38,622 nt of DNA from CAXQZU01 sp964228555 (GCA_964228555.1 CAXQZU010000012.1:1-38622), one strand, 5' to 3'. Positions 23,693 through 31,752 are shown, counted from the first letter of the stretch. Made by a program: numbers and translations. The notes: generated from the sequence alone by a model not told the origin.

Positions 23693-24394
23693 TTGAAGCG
23701 CGAGAAGATCCTGGTCATCGAGGACGAGGCCGACCTGCGCGAGGTGCTGGCCTACAACCTCACGCGCGAGGGCTACCGCGTGGTGGTGGCCGAGACGGGC
23801 GGCGAGGGCCTGCGCAAGGCGCGCAAGGAGGGGCCCGACCTCACCCTGCTCGACCTGATGCTTCCCGACGTCGACGGCATCGAGGTGTGCCGGCGCCTCA
23901 AGAAGGACCCGGTGACGGGCTCCATGCCCATCATCATGGTCACGGCCAAGTCCGAGGAGCCCGACGTGGTGCTGGGGCTGGGCGTGGGCGCCGACGACTA
24001 CATCACCAAGCCGTTCAGCCCGCGCACGTTGCTGGCACGGGTCAAGGCCGTGCTGCGCCGCGCCCCTCCCCGCGAGGAGTCCGGCGGCGCGCGTCGCGTG
24101 GCGCGCGGCCCGCTGGTGATCGACGCCGACCGCCACCAGGCCCGGGTCGATGGACAGGACATGCCGCTGACGGCCACCGAGTTCCGCATCGTGCACTTCC
24201 TCGCCGTGCACGCCGGCCGCGTGTTCACGCGCGACGAGATCATGCGGCGCGTCATGGGCGAGGAGGTGGTGCTCGAGGACCGCAACATCGACGTGCACGT
24301 GCGCTCCGTGCGCGCCAAGCTGGGCAGGCACCGCGACCTGATCGAGACCGTGCGCGGCGTGGGCTACCGCTTCAAGGATCCTGCGGGTGGCTAG
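23693..24394 (+). CDS. phoB: Phosphate regulon response regulator PhoB
   Basis: A 233-residue OmpR/PhoB-class response regulator. The receiver domain has the acidic pair in VIEDEAD, phospho-acceptor D54 in LLDLMLPDVDG, the conserved threonine in VTAKSEE and lysine in ITKPFSP. The C-terminal winged helix (about 140-230) has the recognition-helix region NIDVHVRSVRAKLG and the closing GVGYRFKD. When phosphorylated it should bind Pho boxes and activate the pst and porin genes. TTG 23693 is the only sensible start near the receiver domain; a nearby ATG is out of frame. The stop overlaps phoR by 8 nt. Confidence 0.92.
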   Translation: MKREKILVIEDEADLREVLAYNLTREGYRVVVAETGGEGLRKARKEGPDLTLLDLMLPDVDGIEVCRRLKKDPVTGSMPIIMVTAKSEEPDVVLGLGVGADDYITKPFSPRTLLARVKAVLRRAPPREESGGARRVARGPLVIDADRHQARVDGQDMPLTATEFRIVHFLAVHAGRVFTRDEIMRRVMGEEVVLEDRNIDVHVRSVRAKLGRHRDLIETVRGVGYRFKDPAGG

Positions 24395-26183
24395 GCTGCG
24401 CCAGCTGGGGCTGGTGTGGCGCTTCTTCCTGCCCTGTGCGGCCCTGCTGGCCGGCACCGCGGCGGCCGTGGGATGGCTGGCCGCCGCACGCCTCGAGCGC
24501 ACGCACCTCGAGGACCAGCGCGTGGCGCTCCAGAGCAAGGCGCTGCTGCTGGCCGAGATCGCGCGCCCCGCGCTCGGGGGCACGGACGAGGCTGGCGCGC
24601 AGGCCCTGCTGGTCGAGATGGAGCGGCGCTCGGGCCTGCGCATGACCGTGGTGCGGCTGGACGGCCGCGTCGTGGCCGACAGCAGCGTCGAGGACCTGCG
24701 CACGGTGGCGCCGCATGGCACGGAGCGCGAGGAGCTGCGCGAGGCACTGGCCGAGCCCTTCGGGTTCTCGGCCCGCCAGAGCGACACGACCCGCGCGCCC
24801 ACCCTGTACGTGGCCGTGCGCGTGGAGCAGCGTGGCACCGTGCTGGGCTGGGCGCGCGTGTCCCGTGCGGCCACGCTCGTGGAAGCGGAAGTGCGTGACC
24901 TTCGCTCGGACGTGCTGGGGGCCACGGCCATCGCGCTGGCGGTGGGCTTGGTGGCGGCCGGCTTGCTGGCACGCCACCTGGCCCGACCGCTGGTGCAGGT
25001 GACGCAGGCGGCCGACGCCATGGCCGGCGGGGACCTCTCGGTGCGGGTGCGCGCGCGCGGGAGCCGCGAGGTCACCTCGCTGGCCGCCGCCTTCAACGGG
25101 ATGGCCTCGCAGCTGGAGCAGCGCATCCAGGAGGTGGAGGCCGGCCGCCGGGAAGTGCAGGCCGTGCTCGGCTCGATGGTCGAGGGTGTCATGGCCGTGG
25201 ACGCGCAGGAGCGCATCGTGCTCCTGAACGGGGCCGGCGCCCGCATCCTGGGCCTCGACCCCGCCGCGGTGCAGGGGCAGGCGTGGTACGAGCACCTGCG
25301 CATGCGAGAGCTGGGCGAGGTGCTGGCTGCGGCGCTCAAGGACGAGGCGCCGCGTGACGTCGAGGTGCGGCGGCCGGGCAAGCACCATGACACGGTGCTG
25401 CGCCTGCAGGCTGCTCCCCTGGCGCGCGGGGGCACGCCCTCGCGGGGTGCCGTGGTGGTGGTCCATGACCTGACCGCGCTGCGTCAGCTGGAGCACGTGC
25501 GCCGTGACTTCGTGGCCAACGCCAGCCACGAGCTCAAGACCCCGATCGCGGCCGTGCGGGGCCTCGTGGAGACCATCCTCGACGACCCCGAGATGGACCT
25601 CGGCACCCAGCACCGCTTCCTCGAGAGCATCCGCACGCAGGCCGGGCGCCTGGGCACGCTGGTCGACGAGATGCTGCTGCTGTCCCGGCTGGAGTCCCAT
25701 GGGGCCGCGCTGCAGGTGGAGCCGCTGGACGTGGCGCCCGTGCTGCGCGAGCTGGGGGAGGCGCTCCAGCCCCTGGCGGCGCAGCGAGGCCTCTCCCTCG
25801 CCGTGGAGCTGCCGCCCGGGCCGCTGGTGGCGCTGGCGTCCGCCGAGCCCCTGCGACGCATCCTCTCCAACCTCGTCACCAACGCGCTGGCGTACACGCC
25901 CGCGGGGGGGCGCGTGCGCGCCGTGGCCCGCGCCGAGGGGGCTGCCGTGCTGCTGGAAGTGATCGACACCGGGCCTGGCATCCCCGAGTCCGAGCGCGAG
26001 CGCGTGTTCGAGCGCTTCTACCGCCTCGACAAGGGCCGCAGCCGCGAGACGGGTGGCACGGGACTGGGCCTGGCCATCGTCAAGCACCTGGTGCAGGGGT
26101 TGGGAGGCCAGGTGGGCATCGGCGATGCCCCGGGCGGCGGGGCCCGCGTGTGGGTGCGCCTGCCACCTGGTGCCAGCGCCTAG
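24387..26183 (+). CDS. phoR: Phosphate regulon sensor histidine kinase PhoR
   Basis: A 598-residue membrane sensor kinase. Helix 1 (about 11-34), a periplasmic domain of about 140 residues and helix 2 (about 175-195) are followed by HAMP (about 195-250), a PAS-like region (about 255-360), and the H box FVANASHELKTP with phospho-accepting H381. The ATPase core has N-box NLVTNALAYTP, G1 DTGPGIPE and G2 GGTGLGLAI. A sizeable periplasmic domain, unlike the short loop of E. coli PhoR, means it could sense a periplasmic signal as well as the Pst/PhoU state. GTG 24387 overlaps phoB. The pairing with phoB and the porins, phoU and pst downstream makes PhoR the best name. Confidence 0.9.
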   Translation: MARLRQLGLVWRFFLPCAALLAGTAAAVGWLAAARLERTHLEDQRVALQSKALLLAEIARPALGGTDEAGAQALLVEMERRSGLRMTVVRLDGRVVADSSVEDLRTVAPHGTEREELREALAEPFGFSARQSDTTRAPTLYVAVRVEQRGTVLGWARVSRAATLVEAEVRDLRSDVLGATAIALAVGLVAAGLLARHLARPLVQVTQAADAMAGGDLSVRVRARGSREVTSLAAAFNGMASQLEQRIQEVEAGRREVQAVLGSMVEGVMAVDAQERIVLLNGAGARILGLDPAAVQGQAWYEHLRMRELGEVLAAALKDEAPRDVEVRRPGKHHDTVLRLQAAPLARGGTPSRGAVVVVHDLTALRQLEHVRRDFVANASHELKTPIAAVRGLVETILDDPEMDLGTQHRFLESIRTQAGRLGTLVDEMLLLSRLESHGAALQVEPLDVAPVLRELGEALQPLAAQRGLSLAVELPPGPLVALASAEPLRRILSNLVTNALAYTPAGGRVRAVARAEGAAVLLEVIDTGPGIPESERERVFERFYRLDKGRSRETGGTGLGLAIVKHLVQGLGGQVGIGDAPGGGARVWVRLPPGASA

Positions 26184-26489
26184 GAGGGGCCGGCTGCCGG
26201 CTTGGCGCTTCCCCGGGCGCAGGGGGGGCGGTACCCTGCCCTTGCGTTCCGTGGGTGGCCGTCGCCGGCTGCCGGGTGCGCGACCGCCCCGGGTGGGCCC
26301 CAGGCTGCCCCGCGTTCGTGCCCTCGCGTGCCGGCGACGGAAGGCAGGCCTCGTGGCCCCGCCGGCGGATGCCGTGCCAGGCGGCACGACCAAGCAGGTG
26401 CGAGCGGGCGGGCGCCTTCCCGCCGGCGCGCACGTGTGGGCAGGACAGCCGCGGAAGCAGCGATGCTGCCTTCCCGGCCTGGAGGTCAC
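26184..26489 (+). promoter_or_regulatory. Long intergenic/leader region before the first porin
   Basis: These 306 bp hold no credible gene. TACCCT (26232-26237) is a possible -10, giving a leader of about 245 nt. The leader has several short hairpins: CGTGCC-AGGC-GGCACG near 26383-26398 and GGCGGG-CGCCTT-CCCGCC near 26408-26425. GGAGG (26481-26485) is 4 nt before ATG 26490. No TTCAC-type repeat is visible, so this porin may depend on readthrough from phoBR or on post-transcriptional control. Confidence 0.4.
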
Positions 26490-27863
26490 ATGACGACGAA
26501 TGCAATCCACGCATGGGGCGTGGCCGTGGCGCTGGCGCTGGCCGGCACGAGCGCGGCCCACGCAGGCGAGGGCCCGGCCACGGACGCCGAGGTGCGCAAG
26601 CTGGTCCAGGAGGAGGTCAAGGCCATCCTGGAGAAGAAGAAGGAGGAGGACGCCAAGGCTGGCGTGATGAAGGCCTCCTGGAAGGACGGCCTGCAGCTGT
26701 CCACGGCCGACAAGGCCTTCAGCATGCGCATCGGCGGGCGCGTCCACCTCGACACCCAGCTGGTGGACGACGACGAGCTGGAGCCCATCGCAGGTGTTGG
26801 CGACGTGGAAGACCAGACCTTCTTCCGCCGCCTGCGCCTCTACGTGGCCGGGGACCTCACGCAGCACGTGGACTACCGCATCCAGGCCGACTTCGCCACG
26901 CCGCAGAACCCGGTGCTGCGCGATGCCTACATCACGATCAAGAACCTCAAGCAGTGCTTGGCCTGCTGGATGCCCAACGTCCGCGTCGGCCAGCAGTGGG
27001 AGCCCATCGGACTCGAGACCATCTCGGGCTCCAACCCGGCTGCGATGATCGAGCCGTCGCTGACCACGACCTTCCACCCGCAGCGGCAGGTGGGCCTCAA
27101 CCTGCTGGACTCGTTCTGGAACGAGCGCGCCACGACGCAGCTGGGCGTGTTCAGCACCGACTTCGCGGATGATGCCGACGGCATCGGCGTGTGGGACAGC
27201 GAGGAGAACGACGGCGGCTACGCGATCACGGGCCGCTTCACGCTGGTTCCGTGGGCCAAGGACACCTGCCGCTTCCTCCACGTGGGGGCCAGCGCCTCGT
27301 ACCGGACCACGGACGAGATCCGGTTCCGCGCCCGCCCGGGCCTCTCGAAGGGGCCGTTCACGGCGGACACGGGCGTGCTGGGCAGCCTGGACGACGACTC
27401 GCTCTGGATCTGGAACGGCGAGCTTGCCCTCGTGTGGCGCTCGTTCCATGCCTCGGCGGAGGCCACGCTGGTGGAGGTGGACGAGACGGCGCTGGGCAGC
27501 CCCTCCTTCTCGGCCTGGTACCTGCAGGCGGGCTGGTTCATCACGGGCGAGACGCGCGGCTACAACTGGAAGAACGGCACGTGGGCGATCACCAAGCCCT
27601 GCTGCAGCTTCCTCGACAACAGCTGCTGCTGCCTGGGCGCGTTCGAGCTGGTCGCGCGCTACGACACGCTCGACCTCAACGACGGCACGGTGCAGGGCGG
27701 GGAGCTCTCGAACATCACCGTCGGCCTCAACTGGCACCTCAACGCCCACGCCCGGATCATGCTGGACGTGATCTTCAGCAAGGCCGAGGACCGCACGGTG
27801 GGCGCCACCATCGACGAGGCCGACGCCACGGCCTTCCTGATGCGCTGGGACGTTCACTTCTAG
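26490..27863 (+). CDS. OprO/OprP-type phosphate-selective porin, copy 1
   Basis: A 457-residue outer-membrane porin. The signal peptide ends at AHA-GEGP. A charged helical stretch (EVRKLVQEEVKAILEKKKEED) follows, probably a periplasmic coiled coil. The beta-barrel has the OprO/OprP signatures MRIGGRVHLDT and FFRRLRLYVAGDL, RVGQQWEPIGLE and LNLLDSFWNERA, and ends in the outer-membrane signal WDVHF with terminal Phe. It should admit phosphate or similar anions to the periplasm for PstS. Eight cysteines are unusual for a barrel: C156/C159 (CLAC), C260, C371-C372 and C379-C381. All eight recur in the neighbouring paralogue. Lies after phoBR on the same strand. Confidence 0.88.
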   Translation: MTTNAIHAWGVAVALALAGTSAAHAGEGPATDAEVRKLVQEEVKAILEKKKEEDAKAGVMKASWKDGLQLSTADKAFSMRIGGRVHLDTQLVDDDELEPIAGVGDVEDQTFFRRLRLYVAGDLTQHVDYRIQADFATPQNPVLRDAYITIKNLKQCLACWMPNVRVGQQWEPIGLETISGSNPAAMIEPSLTTTFHPQRQVGLNLLDSFWNERATTQLGVFSTDFADDADGIGVWDSEENDGGYAITGRFTLVPWAKDTCRFLHVGASASYRTTDEIRFRARPGLSKGPFTADTGVLGSLDDDSLWIWNGELALVWRSFHASAEATLVEVDETALGSPSFSAWYLQAGWFITGETRGYNWKNGTWAITKPCCSFLDNSCCCLGAFELVARYDTLDLNDGTVQGGELSNITVGLNWHLNAHARIMLDVIFSKAEDRTVGATIDEADATAFLMRWDVHF

Positions 27864-27899
27864 GCCGCAAGCCCACGGAGCGCCCCACGGGCCGTTCCT

Positions 27900-27930
27900 G
27901 CGCCGGGCCGGGCACCCCCCGGCCCGGCGC
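27900..27930 (+). terminator. Strong GC hairpin between the two porin genes
   Basis: A perfect 13-bp stem (27900-27912 with 27918-27930) with loop CACCC, followed by TTCC. It starts 37 nt after the first porin's stop. It should separate the transcription of the two paralogues. Confidence 0.6.
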
Positions 27931-27968
27931 TTCCATGCCTGCAGTTCTCTCCCGAGGCACATGCGCGC

Positions 27969-28000
27969 TTCACATGGCCTTCATCTTGGAGGCCTACCTT
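27969..28000 (+). promoter_or_regulatory. Candidate Pho box and promoter for the second porin
   Basis: CTTCACA (27969-27975) and CTTCATC (27980-27986) lie 11 bp apart, and a weaker GGCCTAC follows in register at 27991. TACCTT (27995-28000) lies 8 bp after the second unit. This spacing matches a PhoB-dependent promoter in which the box replaces the -35, and it matches the arrangement before pstS. A Shine-Dalgarno (GGAGGAG) precedes GTG 28031. Confidence 0.55.
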
Positions 28001-28030
28001 CCGGGCTCAACCCCTACCGGAGGAGCAGCA

Positions 28031-29386
28031 GTGGCAAACCGTCTCGCACTCGCGGTCCTGGCCTCGGGCCTGGCCGCCTTCGCGTTCGCCGGCGTCTCGC
28101 ACGCCGACGACGCGGTCAAGAAGCTCGTCAAGGACGAGATCAAGGCCTACATGGACAAGAAGAAGGAGGAGGACACCAAGGGCAAGGTGTTCAAGGCCTC
28201 GTGGAAGGACGGCCTCTCCCTCGAGACCCCCGACAAGGCCTTCACGATGAAGATCGGCGGCCGCATCCACCTGGACACGGCCTTCGTGGACGACGACGAC
28301 CTCGACACGCTGGTGCCCGCCCAGGACATCGACGACCAGACCTTCTTCCGGCGCTTGCGCCTCGTGGTGTCGGGCGACATCGACACGCACGTGGACTACA
28401 AGATCCAGCTGGACTTCGCCACGCCCCAGAGCCCGGTGATCCGCGACGCTTGGATCACGCTCAAGAAGCTCAAGGACTGCCTGGGCTGCTGGGTGCCCGA
28501 CGTGCGTGCTGGCCACCAGTACGAGCCCATCGGCCTGGAGACCACGAGTTCCTCGAACCACAACGCGTTCATCGAGCGCTCCCTCACCTCCGCGCTGCAC
28601 CCGGAGCGGCAGGTGGGCCTGAACTTCCTCGACTCGTTCTGGAACGAGCGGGCCACGAGCCAGCTGGGCGTGTTCGGCACCGACCTGGCCGATGACGCCG
28701 ACGGGCTGTCGGTGTGGGACAGCGAGGAGAACGACGGAGGCTACGCGTTCACGGGCCGCTTCACGCTGGTCCCGTGGGCCAAGGACACCTGCCGGTTCCT
28801 GCACCTGGGCGCCAGCGCGTCCTATCGCACGACCGACGAGGTGCGCTTCCGGGCGCGTCCGGGCCTGGGCTACGGCAACCGCCTGGTGGACACGGGCACC
28901 CTCGGCAACCTGGCCGAGGACAACCTGTGGATCTGGAACGGCGAGCTGGCGCTGGTGTGGAACAGCTTCCACATGGCGGCCGAGTACACGGTCGTGGACA
29001 TGGACGACGCCACGCGCGAGGACCCCTCGTTCAAGGCGTGGTACGTGCAGGCCGGCTGGTTCCTGACGGGCGAGAGCAAGGCCTACAGCTTCAAGACGGG
29101 CACGTGGGGCAACAACAAGCCCTGCTGCAACTTCCTCAGCAACGACTGCTGCTGCTGGGGCGCCTTCGAGCTGGTCGCCCGGTACGACACGATCGACCTC
29201 AATGACGGCACCATCGAGGGTGGCGAGATGACCAACATCGCCGCCGGCCTCAACTGGTACCTCAACCCCAACATGCGCATCATGTTCAACGTGGTGTTCA
29301 GCACCACCGAGGACAAGACGACGGGCGACGACATCGACGATGCCGACGTGACGTCGTTCCTGATGCGCTGGGACGTGCACTTCTAG
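28031..29386 (+). CDS. OprO/OprP-type phosphate-selective porin, copy 2
   Basis: A 451-residue paralogue of the upstream porin, collinear and strongly similar throughout. The signal peptide ends at SHA-DDAV, and the charged helix (VKKLVKDEIKAYMDKKKEED) follows. Barrel signatures are MKIGGRIHLDT, FFRRLRLVVSGDI, RAGHQYEPIGLE and LNFLDSFWNERA, with terminal WDVHF. All eight cysteines are kept: C150/C153 (CLGC), C254, C365-C366 and C373-C375. GTG 28031 with GGAGGAG upstream is preferred to an in-frame ATG further up, because the signal peptide begins at this point. It has its own Pho-box-like promoter, whereas copy 1 shows none, so the copies may be regulated differently. Confidence 0.88.
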   Translation: MANRLALAVLASGLAAFAFAGVSHADDAVKKLVKDEIKAYMDKKKEEDTKGKVFKASWKDGLSLETPDKAFTMKIGGRIHLDTAFVDDDDLDTLVPAQDIDDQTFFRRLRLVVSGDIDTHVDYKIQLDFATPQSPVIRDAWITLKKLKDCLGCWVPDVRAGHQYEPIGLETTSSSNHNAFIERSLTSALHPERQVGLNFLDSFWNERATSQLGVFGTDLADDADGLSVWDSEENDGGYAFTGRFTLVPWAKDTCRFLHLGASASYRTTDEVRFRARPGLGYGNRLVDTGTLGNLAEDNLWIWNGELALVWNSFHMAAEYTVVDMDDATREDPSFKAWYVQAGWFLTGESKAYSFKTGTWGNNKPCCNFLSNDCCCWGAFELVARYDTIDLNDGTIEGGEMTNIAAGLNWYLNPNMRIMFNVVFSTTEDKTTGDDIDDADVTSFLMRWDVHF

Positions 29387-29395
29387 GCGGTGCTC

Positions 29396-29427
29396 CACGG
29401 CATGCGGGCAGCCCCCCGGATGCCGTG
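29396..29427 (+). terminator. Hairpin after the second porin gene
   Basis: CACGGCAT (29396-29403) pairs with ATGCCGTG (29420-29427); an inner CGGG/CCCG pair extends it after a mismatch. Starts 10 nt after the stop, followed by TCCCCT. Confidence 0.5.
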
Positions 29428-29474
29428 TCCCCTCGCGCCGGGCCAAGCATTCCGTGCCAGCATGGGAAGTCGCC

Positions 29475-30164
29475 ATGGCCATCCACCTGCAGCGTGACCT
29501 GGACCACCTGCGCCGGCAGGTGCTCGTCGTCGGCTCGCTCGTCGAGGAGGCCACGGACAAGGCCATCTCGGCCCTCGTGGACCGCCGTCCCGCCCTCGCG
29601 GAGGAGGTGTTGCGGGGGGACGACCGCATCGACCGCAAGGAGGTCGAGGTGGAGGAGGAGTGCCTCAAGGTGCTCGCCCTGCACCAGCCGGTGGCGGCGG
29701 ACCTGCGCTTCATCATCACGGTGATGAAGGTGAACAACGACCTCGAGCGGATGGGCGACCTCGCCGTGAACGTGGCCGAGCGGGCCGCGTTCCTCTCCAC
29801 GCATGAGCCGCTGCAGGTGCGCGTGGACTTCACGGCGATGGGCGGCCTCGTGCGGGGCATGCTGCACGACGGCCTCGATGCCCTGGTGCGCCTGGACACG
29901 GACCTGGCGCGAGCCGTGTGGAGCCGCGATGACGAGGTGGACGTGGCCAACCGCACGATCCGCGAGACGCTGGAGGACCTGATGCAGTCCGATCCCAGCA
30001 CCGTGGAGCGGGCCCTGCACACCCTCTCCGCGAGTCGCAGCCTCGAGCGGCTTGCGGACCACGCCACGAACATTGCCGAGGACGTGCTGTTCATGGTGCT
30101 GGGCGAGGTGGCCCGGCACCGCTTCCGGTACTACCTCGGGCGCAAGATCGCCCCGCGCAGCTGA
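29475..30164 (+). CDS. phoU: Phosphate transport regulator PhoU
   Basis: A 229-residue cytoplasmic protein made of two three-helix PhoU domains. Metal-binding E/DxxxD repeats are seen in ITVMKVNNDLERMGDLAVNVAERA in the first domain and SRSLERLADHATNIAEDVLFMV in the second. PhoU links PstSCAB to PhoR and keeps the Pho regulon off when phosphate is plentiful. ATG 29475 (GGAAG upstream) begins the usual MxxHLQRDLDHLRR start; GTG 29454 would add seven residues. It stands apart from pst, separated by folD and the 31187 gene, rather than in the common pst-phoU order. Converges with folD. Confidence 0.93.
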   Translation: MAIHLQRDLDHLRRQVLVVGSLVEEATDKAISALVDRRPALAEEVLRGDDRIDRKEVEVEEECLKVLALHQPVAADLRFIITVMKVNNDLERMGDLAVNVAERAAFLSTHEPLQVRVDFTAMGGLVRGMLHDGLDALVRLDTDLARAVWSRDDEVDVANRTIRETLEDLMQSDPSTVERALHTLSASRSLERLADHATNIAEDVLFMVLGEVARHRFRYYLGRKIAPRS

Positions 30165-30181
30165 AGCGCGCACCACGCGCT
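30165..30181. terminator. Short hairpin between phoU and folD
   Basis: AGCGCG (30165-30170) and CGCGCT (30176-30181) with loop CACCA, in a 32-bp gap between convergent genes. No T-run. Confidence 0.3.
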
Positions 30182-30196
30182 CGAGGCGGCAGGGCG

Positions 30197-31111
30197 CTAG
30201 AGGTGGAACAGGGGGAGCTGGCCCGCGTCGTCGGGCGGCGGCAGGCCGCGCGCGGCCAGGATGGCGTTGCGCATCAGCATGGCGACGGTGACGGGACCCA
30301 CGCCGCCCGGCACGGGCGTGAAGGCCGAGGCCACCGCCGCGACGCCGGGATCCACGTCGCCCACGATGCGCACGCCCCCGCTGGCGCTCGCATCGGCGAT
30401 GGCGTTGATGCCCACGTCGATCACGACGGCCCCCGGCTTGACCATGTCCTGCGTCACCAGCCCGGCCTTGCCCACGGCCACCACCAGCACGTCCGCCTGC
30501 CGGGTGCGCGAGGCCAGGTCGTGGGTGAACTTGTGGCACACGCTCACGCTGGCGTCCTGCGCGAGGAGCAGCAGCGCCACGGGCTTGCCCACGATCTCGC
30601 TGTGGCCGACGACCACCGCGTCCTTGCCCCGCAGGCTGATGCCGCTCTCCTGCACGAGGGCCAGGGAGGCCAGTGCCGTGCACGGCAGCAGGCCGTATCG
30701 ACCGTAGAGGCAGCCGCCCAGGTTCTCGGGGTGCACGCCCTCGACATCCTTGCGCGGCTCGATGGCGTGCTGCAGCGCGCGGGCGTTCATGTCAGGCGGC
30801 AGCGGCAGGGCCAGCAGGATGCCGGTGACGGACTCATCCTCGTTGAGCTGGCGCAGCGCCTTGCGCACGGCGCGCTCGCCGCCCTCGGGGGCCACCGGGT
30901 GGACCGTGAGGTCGATGCCCCAGCGCTCGGCCCCGCGCTGCTGGCCGCGCACGTAGGACTGGGCCGCCTCGTGGCTGCCGACCTGCACCACGCACAAGCG
31001 CGGCTTGCGCCCGGCGGCCGCGAGGCGCTCCACCTCGGGCGCCATGGCCGCGCGCATCCGCTCGGCCAGCGCACGTCCGTCCAGCAGGCGTGCGGTGGGG
31101 GTGCCGGGCAT
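30197..31111 (-). CDS. folD: FolD-family methylene-THF dehydrogenase with an altered cyclohydrolase site
   Basis: A 304-residue member of the FolD family, which normally interconverts 5,10-methylene-, methenyl- and 10-formyl-tetrahydrofolate with NADP. The C-terminal cofactor half is standard: VVVGHSEIVGKPVALLL, VVAVGKAGLV, GAVVIDVGIN, GDVDPGV and TPVPGGVGPVTVAML. In the catalytic half, three positions differ from the family. The YxxxK motif is Y53-VRG-Q57, with glutamine for the catalytic lysine. The (V/Q)QLPLP segment is LALPLP, with A101 for the glutamine. KDVDG is KDVEG, with E124 for the aspartate. Dehydrogenase activity may remain while cyclohydrolase activity is doubtful. ATG 31111 starts the family's N terminus (ARLLDGRALAERM). 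Possible shared promoter with the divergent 31187 gene. Confidence 0.88.
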   Translation of the reverse strand: MPGTPTARLLDGRALAERMRAAMAPEVERLAAAGRKPRLCVVQVGSHEAAQSYVRGQQRGAERWGIDLTVHPVAPEGGERAVRKALRQLNEDESVTGILLALPLPPDMNARALQHAIEPRKDVEGVHPENLGGCLYGRYGLLPCTALASLALVQESGISLRGKDAVVVGHSEIVGKPVALLLLAQDASVSVCHKFTHDLASRTRQADVLVVAVGKAGLVTQDMVKPGAVVIDVGINAIADASASGGVRIVGDVDPGVAAVASAFTPVPGGVGPVTVAMLMRNAILAARGLPPPDDAGQLPLFHL

Positions 31112-31150
31112 GGCGGGAACCCTGCCACGGCGCGCGGGGCGCCCCAAGCG

Positions 31151-31181
31151 TTCCGCCGGAGGCCCGGGCGGCGGTACGGTA
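31151..31181. promoter_or_regulatory. Bidirectional promoter element TACGGTA between folD and the 31187 gene
   Basis: TACGGTA (31175-31181) reads TACGGT on the plus strand and TACCGT on the minus strand. On the plus strand TTCCGC (31151-31156) lies 18 bp upstream, and GTG 31187 is only 6 nt downstream, so that message should be leaderless. On the minus strand the folD leader would be about 57 nt. Confidence 0.5.
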
Positions 31182-31186
31182 CCCCC

Positions 31187-31624
31187 GTGCCCCACTCCCT
31201 TCCCCAGCCCGTCGTGAAGGCCTTCCTCGTCTGCGACCACGTGATCCAGGACGCGCAGACGGGGAAGAAGTCCCTGATCGGCGTGTTCCATGAGCTGCGC
31301 GCCGAGCGCTATCCGGCCGTGCATCCCCAGCTGTGGATCTACGCCAACCTCACGGATGGGCATGGCCGCTACGCGCTGGAGATACGGCTGGTGGACGTGC
31401 AGGAAGGAAGCGTGCTCAGCCGGGGCGAGCCGCCTCCGCTCGAGATCGCCGGGCCGCTGCAGGTGGCCGAGCTGAGCGCGCAGCTGCGCAACGTGGGCCT
31501 GCCGCGGCCCGGCCTCTACGAGTTCCACCTGCTCAGCAACGGGCAGGTGCTGGCCACGAAGGCCGTGCATGCCACGCTGCTGGCGTCCCCGCCCCCCAAG
31601 GGCCCGCGCACGCCCGCGCCGTAG
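31187..31624 (+). CDS. Conserved hypothetical protein, DUF6941-like
   Basis: A 145-residue soluble protein. The N-terminal strand pattern AFLVCDHVIQDAQTGKKSLIGVFHELRAERYPAVHP, followed by WIYANLTDGHGRYALEIRLVDV and a beta-rich remainder (GLYEFHLLSNGQVLATKAVHATL), resembles a family of small bacterial beta-sandwich proteins of unknown role (I recall it as DUF6941; unverified). No signal peptide or membrane helix is present. GTG 31187 lies 6 nt from the TACGGT hexamer, without room for a Shine-Dalgarno, so translation is probably leaderless. It sits alone between folD and tRNA-Val. Confidence 0.7.
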   Translation: MPHSLPQPVVKAFLVCDHVIQDAQTGKKSLIGVFHELRAERYPAVHPQLWIYANLTDGHGRYALEIRLVDVQEGSVLSRGEPPPLEIAGPLQVAELSAQLRNVGLPRPGLYEFHLLSNGQVLATKAVHATLLASPPPKGPRTPAP

Positions 31625-31675
31625 CGCGGCCGTCCCGGGCGTGGGCACGGGTCGCCCGCGGCAGCCTGCGGGGGA

Positions 31676-31752
31676 TGGTGGGCGCAAAGGGACTCGAACC
31701 CCTGACCTCGTGCGTGTGAAGCACGCGCTCTAACCAACTGAGCTATGCGCCC
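31676..31752 (-). tRNA. tRNA-Val (anticodon CAC)
   Basis: On the minus strand, acceptor GGGCGCA (31752-31746) pairs with TGCGCCC (31686-31680), discriminator A, and an encoded CCA at 31678-31676. Anticodon stem CGTGC/GCACG holds loop TTCACAC with CAC, which reads GTG, a heavily used valine codon here. T-arm AGGGG-TTCGAGT-CCCTT is standard. It stands alone with its own promoter. Confidence 0.96.

Noticed and set aside
26340..26430. A riboswitch in the long leader of the first porin
   Set aside because: There are only short simple hairpins; I recognise no conserved riboswitch core.
27900..27930. An insertion-sequence terminal inverted repeat between the duplicated porins
   Set aside because: The arms are adjacent and form a terminator hairpin. 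No transposase or target-site duplication is present, so the porin pair looks like simple tandem gene duplication.
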